Positions 18,005 through 26,955 of a stretch of DNA of 64,000 nucleotides are shown here, in pieces. The first letter of the stretch is position 1, and each line of letters begins with the position of its first letter. A model generated the notes under the pieces. That model worked only from the letters and a program-made list of their open reading frames with translations, was not told where the DNA came from and did no database searches. The translations under genes were made by a program, and so were the position numbers. Source of the DNA: Marinobacter halodurans (lineage in GTDB: Bacteria; Pseudomonadota; Gammaproteobacteria; Pseudomonadales; Oleiphilaceae); the NCBI RefSeq assembly GCF_004327985.1, contig NZ_SJDL01000030.1, forward strand, positions 1 through 64,000. Reading direction: 5' to 3'.

Positions 18005-18808
18005 TTGTCCGATTCCTTCCTGACAGACCTGAGCCTGGAGAGCGGGCTGGCGCGCATGCGGCTGCCCCAGACGTCGAAGGCCTTTTGGAACGATGCCAGC
18101 CTCGACGCGTTCTATCGGGATATGCAGGCCCTCGGCTTGCGCCGGGACGTCCGGGGGCTTGTCATAGAGGGCCAGCCCGGTCAGCCCTTTTCCCGCGGGG
18201 TGGATCTTTCCCTGTTCCATGAGGGCAGCAAGGCCGCCGGTGCCGGCGTCAATCGTGAGTTCGGTCTGGCATTCAATGCACTGCGCCGTTTCCCGGGCGT
18301 ATCCGCCGCCGCATTGACCGGCGATGCCGCGGACGCCGGGCTGGAATGTGCGCTATGCTGTGACTTCAGAATCGCCGAGCCGACGGTGCGGCTGTCCATG
18401 GTGCCAGCGCGCTACGGACTGGTGCCGGTTGGCGGTGGCAGTCAACTGCTGCCCAGACTGGTCGGGGAGGTGTGGGCCAAGCGCCTTTTGCTGTGCGGCG
18501 AGTCGGTCGACGCCGAAACGGCCCTCGCGATCGGCCTGGTCGATGCCATAAGCGATCCCGGGCTGGCGGGTGACATGGCGGCTGGTTGGGTGCAACGCTC
18601 TTTCCATCAGGGACCGCACGCGATTCGGGCGACCAAGCAGCTGATTGAGCACGCACGGATGCGCCCGCTGGAAACCGGCTTTGCCGCTGAGCGGGACTGG
18701 ATGGTTGAGTTGCAGGGCACGGCTGAACAGGTTGAGGGTATACAGGCCGTTGACGCGGGACGCGACCCGCGCTGGCCGGACGATGAGTCAGAGGGGAGAG
18801 ACCGGTGA
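18005..18808 (+). CDS. Enoyl-CoA hydratase/isomerase (crotonase) family protein
   Basis: A 267-residue crotonase-fold protein. The oxyanion-hole segments are FSRGVDLSLF and GDAADAGLE. The Glu equivalent to rat hydratase Glu144 is present (Glu114), but the position of Glu164 holds Pro134, so a normal two-glutamate hydratase is unlikely; isomerase or other acyl-CoA chemistry fits better. A TTG start is chosen because AGGAG lies eight bases upstream and no in-frame ATG precedes the conserved region. Its TGA overlaps the ATG of the HTH gene (ATGA), so the pair is coupled. Confidence 0.83.
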   Translation: MSDSFLTDLSLESGLARMRLPQTSKAFWNDASLDAFYRDMQALGLRRDVRGLVIEGQPGQPFSRGVDLSLFHEGSKAAGAGVNREFGLAFNALRRFPGVSAAALTGDAADAGLECALCCDFRIAEPTVRLSMVPARYGLVPVGGGSQLLPRLVGEVWAKRLLLCGESVDAETALAIGLVDAISDPGLAGDMAAGWVQRSFHQGPHAIRATKQLIEHARMRPLETGFAAERDWMVELQGTAEQVEGIQAVDAGRDPRWPDDESEGRDR

Positions 18809-19221
18809 TGCGGTACATGAAGTCCTTTCATCGACGCCTGCGGGTATTGCGGGAGTCCAGACAGCTGTCGGTCGCGGATATCGCCCGTCTGTGCGATGCC
18901 GATGAGCGGCGGGTTGCCGGATGGGAAAGCGAGAACCCAAAGACCCGCACCTATCCGGATATCGACGAGTTGATGGATCTCTGCCTCAAGACGGAGACAC
19001 CGCTGGAAGCCCTGCTGGATTTTGAGGACGCACCGGATGCGGGGCAACTGGAACTGCCGGGTCTGGCGTTTGATTCACAGGCCGATCTGGGGCGTGTACT
19101 CGAGGAACTGGAACGGGAAATCGAGCGACTCAAGCCCACCGAAGAGGAAATGGAAATGCTGCGCCGGTTCCGCAATACCACCGCGGAGAACCGGCGCATG
19201 CTGATTCAGCTGCTCGGCTGA
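18808..19221 (+). CDS. Small XRE-like helix-turn-helix protein
   Basis: A 137-residue protein. Residues about 5-70 form an XRE/Cro-type HTH: FHRRLRVLRESRQLSVADIA gives the first helices and CDADERRVAGWES the recognition segment. The C-terminal third is rich in Glu and Arg and probably coiled (LEELEREIERLK), which suits dimerisation. It follows GGGGAGAG and overlaps the crotonase-like stop by one base; an in-frame GTG three bases upstream is an alternative start. It may regulate its own operon; targets are unknown. Confidence 0.75.
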   Translation: MRYMKSFHRRLRVLRESRQLSVADIARLCDADERRVAGWESENPKTRTYPDIDELMDLCLKTETPLEALLDFEDAPDAGQLELPGLAFDSQADLGRVLEELEREIERLKPTEEEMEMLRRFRNTTAENRRMLIQLLG

Positions 19222-19235
19222 ATCACGGCGGGGGA

Positions 19236-20072
19236 TCACCGGCCGTTCTTGTAGATGTTGTTGTACACGTAGTTGGTGGCGTCGACGAAGCCATCCACGC
19301 TACCGCAGTCAAAGCGACGGCCACGGAACTTGTAGGCCAGCACGCAACCTTTCTGTGCCTGGTGGAGCAGGGCGTCGGTAATCTGTACTTCGCCGTTCTT
19401 GCCGGGCTCGGTGTTCTCGATGATCTCGAAGATGTCCGGCGTCAGGATATAGCGGCCGATAATGGCCAGGTTGGACGGCGCGTCTTCCGGCGCCGGCTTC
19501 TCCACCATGTCGGTAATGCGGTAGAGGCCATCCTTCATCGGTTCCCCGGCGATGACGCCGTATTTGTGGGTCTCGTCTTCCGGCACTTCCTCAATGGCGA
19601 CGATGGAGCAGCGGAACTGCTTGTAGAGCTCAGCCATTTGCGCCAGCACGCCGATATCGCCCGGTTCGGCTACGCAGAAATCGTCCGCCAGGACGACGGC
19701 GAACGGGTTGTCGCCCATCAGGTTGCGACCGGTCCAGATCGCGTGGCCCAGGCCTTTCATTTCATTCTGACGGGTAAACGAAAACGAACTGTTGTCGATC
19801 AGTTCACGGATCGACGTGAGCAGGTTTTCCTTGCCTGAACCGGCGATCTGGTGCTCGAGCTCATAGCTGATGTCGAAGTGATCTTCGATGGCGCGCTTGC
19901 CGCGGCCGGTTACGAAGCCGAACTCATGGATGCCGGCCTCGGCAGCCTCTTCCACGCCGTACTGCACCAGCGGCTTGTTTACGATGGGCAGGATTTCCTT
20001 GGGCATGGCCTTGGTGGCGGGAAGAAAGCGGGTACCGTAACCGGCAACGGGGAATAGGCACTTCCTGATCAT
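19236..20072 (-). CDS. galU: UTP-glucose-1-phosphate uridylyltransferase
   Basis: A 278-residue cytosolic enzyme making UDP-glucose from UTP and glucose 1-phosphate. The N-terminal nucleotide loop AGYGTRFLPATKAMPKEI, VQYGVEEA, ADDFC and the C-terminal TEPGKNGEVQITDAL are canonical GalU. The start at 20072 (MIRKCLFP) is preferred to upstream starts because AAGGA precedes it and the family begins there. UDP-glucose is the donor for both periplasmic glucan synthases in this window and for most exopolysaccharide pathways, so the location is functionally sensible. Confidence 0.95.
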   Translation of the reverse strand: MIRKCLFPVAGYGTRFLPATKAMPKEILPIVNKPLVQYGVEEAAEAGIHEFGFVTGRGKRAIEDHFDISYELEHQIAGSGKENLLTSIRELIDNSSFSFTRQNEMKGLGHAIWTGRNLMGDNPFAVVLADDFCVAEPGDIGVLAQMAELYKQFRCSIVAIEEVPEDETHKYGVIAGEPMKDGLYRITDMVEKPAPEDAPSNLAIIGRYILTPDIFEIIENTEPGKNGEVQITDALLHQAQKGCVLAYKFRGRRFDCGSVDGFVDATNYVYNNIYKNGR

Positions 20073-20893
20073 ATGAATCGTCCTTAGTAGCGGTTCATTC
20101 AAACCTGTCCATGACCGGGCGAGGGCCCGTCCGGGGAAAGGTCTCCGGAACATTTCAGGTTTTGCACAAAGTTTGCCAAGTGTAACCAAGTTGATGTGAC
20201 AAATGGAGACATGGCCGCTTACCACTTCGTCACTTTGGCGTAATTCGGGCATGGCTCACCGGATACCGCTCGCCCGCCGGGAGGGGGCAGTTCAGTATCG
20301 GACGCATTCCGGGCCCCGGGCAAGCGTCATTTCGCTGAGCGTGCCGCAGGGGACATAAACGCCGCTTCGATTGGTTCTCGCCGAAAACCCGGCCTGTTTG
20401 GCGACACATGGAGTTGATGGGTGAGCGCACCGGATTGGTGCGTGGGCGAGAGAATCGTCGTTGTTCGGTCGGAGACGAGGGCGGTTCTGTGCGTTTCTAT
20501 CGGAATCGATTGAATAAAAAGGAAAAATACGTGATCTGCGGCGACGGTGGCTGCGTTCCTGGAGGGAGGTCCGGGAAGGTTAACGGCGTTTAATCTATCT
20601 CCAGAAACTACATACAAATATTGTTACAACCTGTTGTTTTACGTTAAAAATTAAATTTGTAAATTTTTGATAATAAGGTCTGGTATGTCACAGTCACCTT
20701 CCTTATAGTCGGAACTGCCAATAATGCTTACCGTGCTTGCGGTGTCGCCCAGGCAAATACCATTCGGACTCCGTTCCGGGCTCTGAATGACAGCGAATTC
20801 GCAAGACCATCCCAAGTGTGTCGTCTGGGATTTTCGGTACAACGATTCCTTTAATTCCACTGACCGAAGAGTCGGACGCACTGCTTGTGTCCG
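20073..20893. other. Long non-coding stretch between galU and the TpsB-like gene
   Basis: These 821 bases separate two divergent genes and contain no convincing coding sequence. The half near galU is of ordinary composition. Around 20590-20680 it becomes very AT-rich, with runs of A and T, as expected for a promoter or a silencer-binding patch upstream of the outer-membrane protein gene. I see no recognisable riboswitch, tRNA or terminator. A small RNA or an unannotated regulator binding region is possible. Confidence 0.45.
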
Positions 20894-22630
20894 ATGGAGA
20901 CGCTCGCTTTGAAATTTGTGGCACTCATGGTTTTTGTCGGCTGCCTGATCAGCGCCCCAAGCGGTGCTGTCGTGCGCTTTGCCTCGCCGTCGACAGACAA
21001 TGCCACGCGGCTGTCCAGCGCCTTGGATGCCAGCTTTTCCAATCAGCAGCCGGTGAGCGGCTGGCTGACGCCCGCCCCCCACGCTGCCACACGACCGGAT
21101 CGCGCCCAACTGCAGACCGACTGGCCTTCAGGCCGTTGTGTGCCGATCGACTCCGTGCGCATGCCGGGCCTGAGACTCCTCTCGAGTCGCGTCGTCACAC
21201 GGGTTCAGGCCCTGGTGCAACCGGAAACGCGTCAGTGCCTGGATCCGGAACGGCTCAACGGTCTGGCCAGTCGCATCAACCGCGTACTGGAGGAAGAGGG
21301 CGAGCAGGATACCATCGCCTGGCTGCCGGAACGCCCCATTGTCGATCATGTGCTGACGCTGCGTTTTCGCAATGCCGCCATGGGGGAAACGCGCAAGGAT
21401 ATCGCCCGGTCCGGCCCGTCCGCAACGGCTCATTTTTCCAGTCGCGGCACGGCGCTGGTCGCTTCGGATGCCCTGCCGTCGTACACCTTCGGGCGCTGGA
21501 GCCGTCCGGCGGGGCTGGCCGACGTTGCTCCGGTCGAAGGTGGTAATACGGCGTCGGCCGACAGCCCGAAGGCACCTACGGTGCGCTTCCAGCACGTTCA
21601 CCGGCACTGGCTCGGGTCCCATCTGCAACTGGCGGGGAACTCGGCATCCTCCCGTGACCAGCGAAGCGGGCAGATTGGCCTGGAGGCCGACAACCTGATT
21701 CGCGACGACCATGCCCTGCGGCTCAACTTCAATGAGTCGGAATCCCAGCGCATCGAAAACGAAGCCGAAGCGTTTTCTTTCCACTACGCGTTTCCGCTGG
21801 GCCTGAACCGCTTCAGTTTCGATGTCGACAACTTCTCCTATCGCAGCACCGTCATTGGTGACGAAGGCAAGTACGACGCCAGTGGAGAAGGGCGCAACAT
21901 CCACGTCAGCGGGCAGCGCGCGCTTTTTTCCCTGTACGGCGTGCAGTTTGACAGCGTCATGAGCCTGTCGACCCGGGATGCATCCTATTACGAGGATGGC
22001 GAATGGGTGGAAGACTCAAGCCGCCAGAAGTCGCGGTTTACCCTGCAGGGATCCACATCCCATGAACTCTGGTACGACGTGATCGCAACGACTCAGGTGT
22101 CCGCAGTGAGCGGCCTGGAAATGGTCGGCAAGGAATACGACATGGAGGAGGACTTCAACGAGGATGAAGCCTTCAGCAAATACTCATTGTCCGCCGCACT
22201 GTCCCGCGATTTCTTCAGCTGGCGCTGGGGGTTGAGTGGTCATTACCAGTTTTCTCCCAACGACCTGCCGGATTCCGAATACCTGACGGTGGCCGGGTCG
22301 TCCCTGATTTCCGGCTTCAACGGGCAGAGCGTGAGTGCCTCGCAAGGCGGGTGGCTCCGGCTGGATGCGAGCAGCCCGCATTTTGATATGCCCCTGATGC
22401 CCTACCTGCGATCCGGTCTGAACTTTTCCCTGCTGCGGGGCTGGGTCCCCTATACCGAAGCCCAGGCGGACCGCTACGGTTCCGCCAGCGCCGCCGAGAT
22501 CTCGCTCAGCATGCAGGGGCAGGGCTTTCAGGCCGGTTTGAGCGTTGGGCGTATGCTCGGCGCGTCGAGCCTGGCCACCACCAAGCCGGACGTACCGGAC
22601 GTGTCCCTTTCTCTCTCGATGGGTCTCTAG
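20894..22630 (+). CDS. TpsB/ShlB-like outer-membrane transporter (orphan)
   Basis: A 578-residue secreted protein with a signal peptide in the first 27 residues. Residues about 85-160 resemble a ShlB-type POTRA domain, with CVPIDSVRM, a conserved Cys in RQCLDPERLNGL and a closing VDHVLTLRF. The rest is predominantly alternating beta-strand; SSLISGFNGQ corresponds to the VRGF motif of FhaC/ShlB two-partner secretion transporters. No TpsA exoprotein lies nearby. No convincing Shine-Dalgarno precedes ATG 20894; a TTG nine bases upstream is possible. An alternative reading is a different Omp85-superfamily barrel. Confidence 0.68.
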   Translation: METLALKFVALMVFVGCLISAPSGAVVRFASPSTDNATRLSSALDASFSNQQPVSGWLTPAPHAATRPDRAQLQTDWPSGRCVPIDSVRMPGLRLLSSRVVTRVQALVQPETRQCLDPERLNGLASRINRVLEEEGEQDTIAWLPERPIVDHVLTLRFRNAAMGETRKDIARSGPSATAHFSSRGTALVASDALPSYTFGRWSRPAGLADVAPVEGGNTASADSPKAPTVRFQHVHRHWLGSHLQLAGNSASSRDQRSGQIGLEADNLIRDDHALRLNFNESESQRIENEAEAFSFHYAFPLGLNRFSFDVDNFSYRSTVIGDEGKYDASGEGRNIHVSGQRALFSLYGVQFDSVMSLSTRDASYYEDGEWVEDSSRQKSRFTLQGSTSHELWYDVIATTQVSAVSGLEMVGKEYDMEEDFNEDEAFSKYSLSAALSRDFFSWRWGLSGHYQFSPNDLPDSEYLTVAGSSLISGFNGQSVSASQGGWLRLDASSPHFDMPLMPYLRSGLNFSLLRGWVPYTEAQADRYGSASAAEISLSMQGQGFQAGLSVGRMLGASSLATTKPDVPDVSLSLSMGL

Positions 22631-22973
22631 TTTGGTCTGAGCTGTTTTCCGGACCCTCTCCCTCTGACCCGTTATTCTGCCGTTCAAACCGACATATCCT
22701 GACGTCTGGCCGGAATTGGTCATATACTGATCGCTATCCGGAGCCTGTTTATTTCCGTGCCTTACAGAGATGTCACTTGAAGCATAAGCTACTGACAGTG
22801 TTACATTAAAAGTTCTGGTATGCCGGAAATAGACAGACGGCTCCTGCTGGCCACGGTCTCCATCCGCGGATGGGTGCGCCCGGGAGCATGCGAACACCGG
22901 ATAGGTCAGGGAGTTGGCGATCCGGCTTCTGACACGCCCTCTAATTTACTGAAACGACGGAGACGGACAGTCC
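22631..22973. other. Intergenic region upstream of opgG
   Basis: These 343 bases hold no supported gene. They should contain the opgG promoter; an AT-richer segment at about 22770-22815 with TTGAAG is a weak candidate -35 region. I see no clear terminator for the upstream gene. Confidence 0.35.
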
Positions 22974-24518
22974 ATGCTTTCAGCCCGATTGCTTTTGTTC
23001 CTGCTAGCCCCTGTGATGCTGCTGGCCACCCAAACAGCCAGCGCCTTTGGGCTGGACGATGTGGAACAGATGGCAAAAGCCCGGGCTGGAAAGCCCTTCG
23101 AAGCGCCTGCGCCGGCGCCCCAGTTCCTCCGGGATCTCAGCTACAGTGATTACCAGGCCGTCCGCTTCAAGCCCGAGGCCAGTCTCTGGCGAGAGGGCCG
23201 GTCCCGCTTCCAGGTACGGCTGTTTCCCCCGGGAAGCTACTATGCCCATGCGGTGAAGCTGCACCAGGTCGACAGCCAGGGCGTGGAGCCCATCACCTTC
23301 GACAAGGCCAACTTCAACTATCCGAACGATGCGTTTGCCAAGCGCGTTCCGGCAGACCTGGGCTATGCCGGGTTCAAGCTGGCGTTCCCGCTCCACAAGG
23401 AAACCAATCCCGAGCAATTCATGGTCTTTGGCGGCGCCAGCTATTTCCGTGGGCTGGGACGGGATAACCGGTTCGGGCTCTCGGCGCGGGGCATCGCTAT
23501 CAACACCGGTCTGCCATCCGGTGAAGAAGTCCCCAGTTTTGTGGAGTTCTGGCTGGAGCGACCGGCCGGCGGCAGTGACACCATGCGCGTCTACGCGTTG
23601 CTGGACGGCCCCAGCCTGACCGGTGCCTACCAATTCGATATCCACCCGGGCGACAGCACCCGTGTGGATGTGACCGCCAAGCTGTTCTTCCGGGACCATG
23701 TCGACCTGCTGGGGCTCGCGCCACTGACCTCGATGTTCTATTACGGTGAGAACACCGTTCGGCCGGTAGGGGAATGGCGTCCGCAGGTGCACGATTCCGA
23801 TGGCCTGCTGATCCACGACGGCGACACCGGTGAATGGCTTTGGCGCCCCCTGCTGAATCCCCGCAAGCTGCGGATGAGTTATCTCCAGGCCCAGGATCTC
23901 AAGGGGTTCGGCCTGATGCAGCGCAACACCCGGTTCTACAACTTCGAGGACATGGAAGCCCGTTACGACAAGCGCCCCAGTGCGTGGGTCGAGACGAAAG
24001 GCGACTGGGGCAAGGGGCATGTGGTGTTGGTGGAAATTCCCACGCGTTCCGAGGTTAACGACAACATCGTCGCCTTCTGGCAGCCGGAAAGTAAGGTCAA
24101 GGCCGGAGACGAGCGGACCCTGCAATACACGCTGAGCTTCGGCGGCCCTTCGATTGCCAATCAACCCACGGCACATGCCATGCAGACATTCGTGGGCGAG
24201 GGCAATCGGATCGGTGGTGGGAATGTGGATGGCGCCTACCGGCTGATTGTCGATTTCAAGGGTGGCGAGCTGGACAAGCTCAAACCGGACGCTCCGGTTG
24301 TCAGTCAGGTGACCGGTGGGGATCACGTCAAGGTGATCGAGCATTTTGTCGAGTACAACGAGCCCAGCAATGCCTGGCGGCTTTCCATGCTGGTCCAGCC
24401 AGAGCCGGATGCAGACATGACCCTGCGCGGCTTCCTGAGCATGGACGGTAAACCGCTGACCGAGACCTGGACCTATCAACTGCCGGTCGACTCGGATTTG
24501 CGGACACCAAAGGAATAA
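22974..24518 (+). CDS. opgG: Periplasmic glucan biosynthesis protein G
   Basis: A 514-residue periplasmic protein with a signal peptide cleaved after about Ala24 (TASA-FG). It has the MdoG fold: a large beta-sandwich (YSDYQAVRFKPEASLWR near the N-terminus, LGYAGFKLAFPLH, ASYFRGLGRDNRFGLSARG) and a smaller immunoglobulin-like C-terminal domain. OpgG is needed for beta-1,2/1,6-linked osmoregulated periplasmic glucans and is thought to add or process branches on chains delivered by OpgH. It heads opgG-small gene-opgH-opgD. The homology to opgD downstream (same motifs) is obvious by eye. Confidence 0.93.
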   Translation: MLSARLLLFLLAPVMLLATQTASAFGLDDVEQMAKARAGKPFEAPAPAPQFLRDLSYSDYQAVRFKPEASLWREGRSRFQVRLFPPGSYYAHAVKLHQVDSQGVEPITFDKANFNYPNDAFAKRVPADLGYAGFKLAFPLHKETNPEQFMVFGGASYFRGLGRDNRFGLSARGIAINTGLPSGEEVPSFVEFWLERPAGGSDTMRVYALLDGPSLTGAYQFDIHPGDSTRVDVTAKLFFRDHVDLLGLAPLTSMFYYGENTVRPVGEWRPQVHDSDGLLIHDGDTGEWLWRPLLNPRKLRMSYLQAQDLKGFGLMQRNTRFYNFEDMEARYDKRPSAWVETKGDWGKGHVVLVEIPTRSEVNDNIVAFWQPESKVKAGDERTLQYTLSFGGPSIANQPTAHAMQTFVGEGNRIGGGNVDGAYRLIVDFKGGELDKLKPDAPVVSQVTGGDHVKVIEHFVEYNEPSNAWRLSMLVQPEPDADMTLRGFLSMDGKPLTETWTYQLPVDSDLRTPKE

Positions 24519-24539
24519 CCCGGTCAGGAGGAAGAGTGG

Positions 24540-24794
24540 ATGCAACGAGCTGTCTGTCAACAAGCCCTGGATAGGTTGATCGCCTACCTGCGTGGTTGTG
24601 GTGTGGAAATCACATCCGAGAACTGCCGGAAGGCGCTTCGACTCGTGGACCGGGCGCTGGAGACGGGGAGTCACGATGTCATGGCGCGGGCCATGGACAT
24701 GATCCCGGACTATTTTGACTTGCCCCCCCTGGCTATTCCCCAGCAAAGCCCGTCGTTGATGCGCGGCAGTATCGGATACCATCCCTATGTCTGA
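24540..24794 (+). CDS. Small conserved-looking protein between opgG and opgH
   Basis: An 84-residue protein that I do not recognise. It begins MQRAVCQQALDRLIAYL, has two Cys in the N-terminal half, no signal peptide or membrane span, and is mostly helical until a Pro-rich tail. It deserves to be called a gene: a strong GGAGGAAG precedes its ATG, and its stop overlaps opgH by eight bases, implying translational coupling. A cytoplasmic role in expression or control of OpgH is plausible but inferred only from position. Confidence 0.7.
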   Translation: MQRAVCQQALDRLIAYLRGCGVEITSENCRKALRLVDRALETGSHDVMARAMDMIPDYFDLPPLAIPQQSPSLMRGSIGYHPYV

Positions 24795-26913
24795 AGCGCT
24801 CCAGGAGCGAACAACCCAAGGCGCCGTGCCGGCGAAAACCACTAAACGTTATCGCTGGCGGGGCATCGCCTTTGTCCGGCGCAGTCTGCTGATCCTGTTC
24901 GTTTTTGGGCAGACCACTGTGGCTTGCTATTACCTGCTGTGGGTGCTGCCTTACCATGGAGGGACCGGCGTTGAGCTGGGCCTGCTGATCCTGTTCGCCC
25001 TGCTGTATTCCTGGATTGCCGTCGGCTTCTGGACTGCCATGCTGGGGTTTGTCCTGCGCCTGTTCGGCGGTGACCGGCGATCCCTCATGCGGCGGCATTC
25101 GCCGGAAGAGCTCGATAAGACTCCGCTGGGAAAGACGGCCGTGATCATGCCGGTCTACCACGAGCCCGTCCACCGCACGCTGAGCGGCCTCAAGGCGGTC
25201 TATCGGGATATCGAGCGTGCCGGGCAGATCGAGAATTTCGAGTTCTACATCCTCTCCGACAGCCGGGATCCCAACGTCTGGCTGGAAGAGCAGGCGACCT
25301 GGCAGCGGATGGCGGAAGAGCTTGGCGCCGAAGGCCGGATGTTCTACCGGCGCCGGACCGTCAATCTCAACTACAAGAGCGGTAACGTCGCCGATTACCT
25401 GCGTCGCTGGGGGCGGCGGTCGAAGTACATGGTCGTGCTGGATGCGGACAGTCTGGTCAGTGGCCGTACCCTGGTGCGGATGGTGCAGCTCATGGAGCGC
25501 GAGCCCCAGTGCGGCATCCTGCAAACCAACCCGACGCTGATCAACGGCCGATCCCTGTTTGCACGAATGCAGCAGTTCGCCAACCGGGTCTATTCCCCCC
25601 TGTTCGCCACGGGCCTGGCGGCCATCCAGATGGGCGACGCCGCCTTCTGGGGGCACAACGCCATCCTTCGGGTGGATGCCTTCATGGCGCATTGCGGTCT
25701 GAGGAAGCTGCCCGGCTTCGGCATCTTCGGCGGCCCGATCCTCAGTCACGACTTTGTCGAAGCCGCCTATATGGGGCGGGCAGGCTATGAAGTGTGGCTG
25801 GAGCCGGGACTGGGCGAAAGCTATGAGGAATCGCCGCCCACCCTGTCCGATGAGCTGACCCGGGATGAACGCTGGTCCAAGGGCAATATCCAGCACCTGT
25901 GGATCATGCTGTTCGGCCGCAAGCTGCGGTTTGCCCACCGGATGGCCTTTATGAACGGCATCATGGCCTACTGCGCCTCGCCGTTGTGGCTGGCCTTCCT
26001 GATCCTGACCACAGTCGAGGCGGCGCAGATGGCGCTGTCTCCCATCGACTATTTCCCGGAAGGGCACCAGGGGTTGTTCCCGCTCTGGCCGGAATGGCGG
26101 CCGGAGTGGGCGCTTGGACTGGCGCTGAGCACCATGGCCCTGCTGTTTATCCCCAAATTCCTGGCCATCCTGGATGCCGTGATTCACCGCCATTCAAAAT
26201 TTTTCGGTGGGATCGGACGGTTGTTTGTCAGCGTCCTTGTGGAGATCGTCATCTCCGTCCTGCTGGCCCCGGTGCGTATGCTGGCGCATAGCCGCTATGT
26301 GCTGGGAGCTCTGATGAATTTCTCGCTCAGTTGGGCCGGCCAGAACCGGACCGAGGAAACCACCTGGCGGCAGGCCATCGTGACCCAGTTGCCCGGCCTG
26401 GTGGTCGGGGCATCCTGGTCCACCTTTGCCTGGAGCCTGGATCCGCTGTTCTTCTTCTGGTCACTGCCGGTGGCGATTCCACTGGTCCTGGCGGCGCCGA
26501 CCTGTGTCTACCTGAGCCGGGTCAGCATCGGCGAACGCTTGCTACGGCACCGCCTGTTACTGATTCCCGAAGAGATCAGTCCAAGCCCGCTGCTCGACGA
26601 CGCCGAGATCAGCCGGGAAGCCGAACCCGAAGAGTCGCCGCTCACCAATTTCGAGGAAGCCGTCCTGCGACCACACCTGAACCAGATGCACCAGGCCCTT
26701 GCCGGCAGTCACCGTCGCCGCGCGCGCGCGGAGGTGCTGGCGACCCTGGTCCAGCGCTGCCTGCGGGAGGGGCCGGATGGCCTCACCCGCAGTGAGCTCA
26801 GTCAACTGTGCCGGGACCAGGAGTCCCTGGCCACACTTCACCATGAAGCGTGGCGTGCCCGCCCGGAAAGCTACTGGGGCCGCCGCATTGAAAAACTCAC
26901 CGCCGGTGACTGA
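24787..26913 (+). CDS. opgH: Glucans biosynthesis glucosyltransferase H
   Basis: A 708-residue inner-membrane GT2 enzyme that polymerises beta-1,2-glucose from UDP-glucose and passes it to the periplasm. Two membrane segments lie within the first 100 residues. The cytoplasmic domain has VIMPVYHEP, SDSRDPNVW (Asp158), LDADS at 218-222 and RDERW at 359-363 (the Q/RxxRW motif). A membrane-rich C-terminal half follows, then a soluble tail. The protein is shorter than E. coli MdoH (847) mainly at the N-terminus. It starts inside the preceding small gene. Confidence 0.94.
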   Translation: MSEALQERTTQGAVPAKTTKRYRWRGIAFVRRSLLILFVFGQTTVACYYLLWVLPYHGGTGVELGLLILFALLYSWIAVGFWTAMLGFVLRLFGGDRRSLMRRHSPEELDKTPLGKTAVIMPVYHEPVHRTLSGLKAVYRDIERAGQIENFEFYILSDSRDPNVWLEEQATWQRMAEELGAEGRMFYRRRTVNLNYKSGNVADYLRRWGRRSKYMVVLDADSLVSGRTLVRMVQLMEREPQCGILQTNPTLINGRSLFARMQQFANRVYSPLFATGLAAIQMGDAAFWGHNAILRVDAFMAHCGLRKLPGFGIFGGPILSHDFVEAAYMGRAGYEVWLEPGLGESYEESPPTLSDELTRDERWSKGNIQHLWIMLFGRKLRFAHRMAFMNGIMAYCASPLWLAFLILTTVEAAQMALSPIDYFPEGHQGLFPLWPEWRPEWALGLALSTMALLFIPKFLAILDAVIHRHSKFFGGIGRLFVSVLVEIVISVLLAPVRMLAHSRYVLGALMNFSLSWAGQNRTEETTWRQAIVTQLPGLVVGASWSTFAWSLDPLFFFWSLPVAIPLVLAAPTCVYLSRVSIGERLLRHRLLLIPEEISPSPLLDDAEISREAEPEESPLTNFEEAVLRPHLNQMHQALAGSHRRRARAEVLATLVQRCLREGPDGLTRSELSQLCRDQESLATLHHEAWRARPESYWGRRIEKLTAGD

Positions 26914-26955
26914 TTGACCTGACCCAGCAGGGGTAGAAAGGAGGAGACCATCCGC

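Noticed and set aside
20740-20800. Sequence vaguely like part of a cyclic di-GMP (GEMM) riboswitch
   Set aside because: Only a short GGCAAATACCATTCGG stretch resembles it; the second conserved block and the paired stems are missing.
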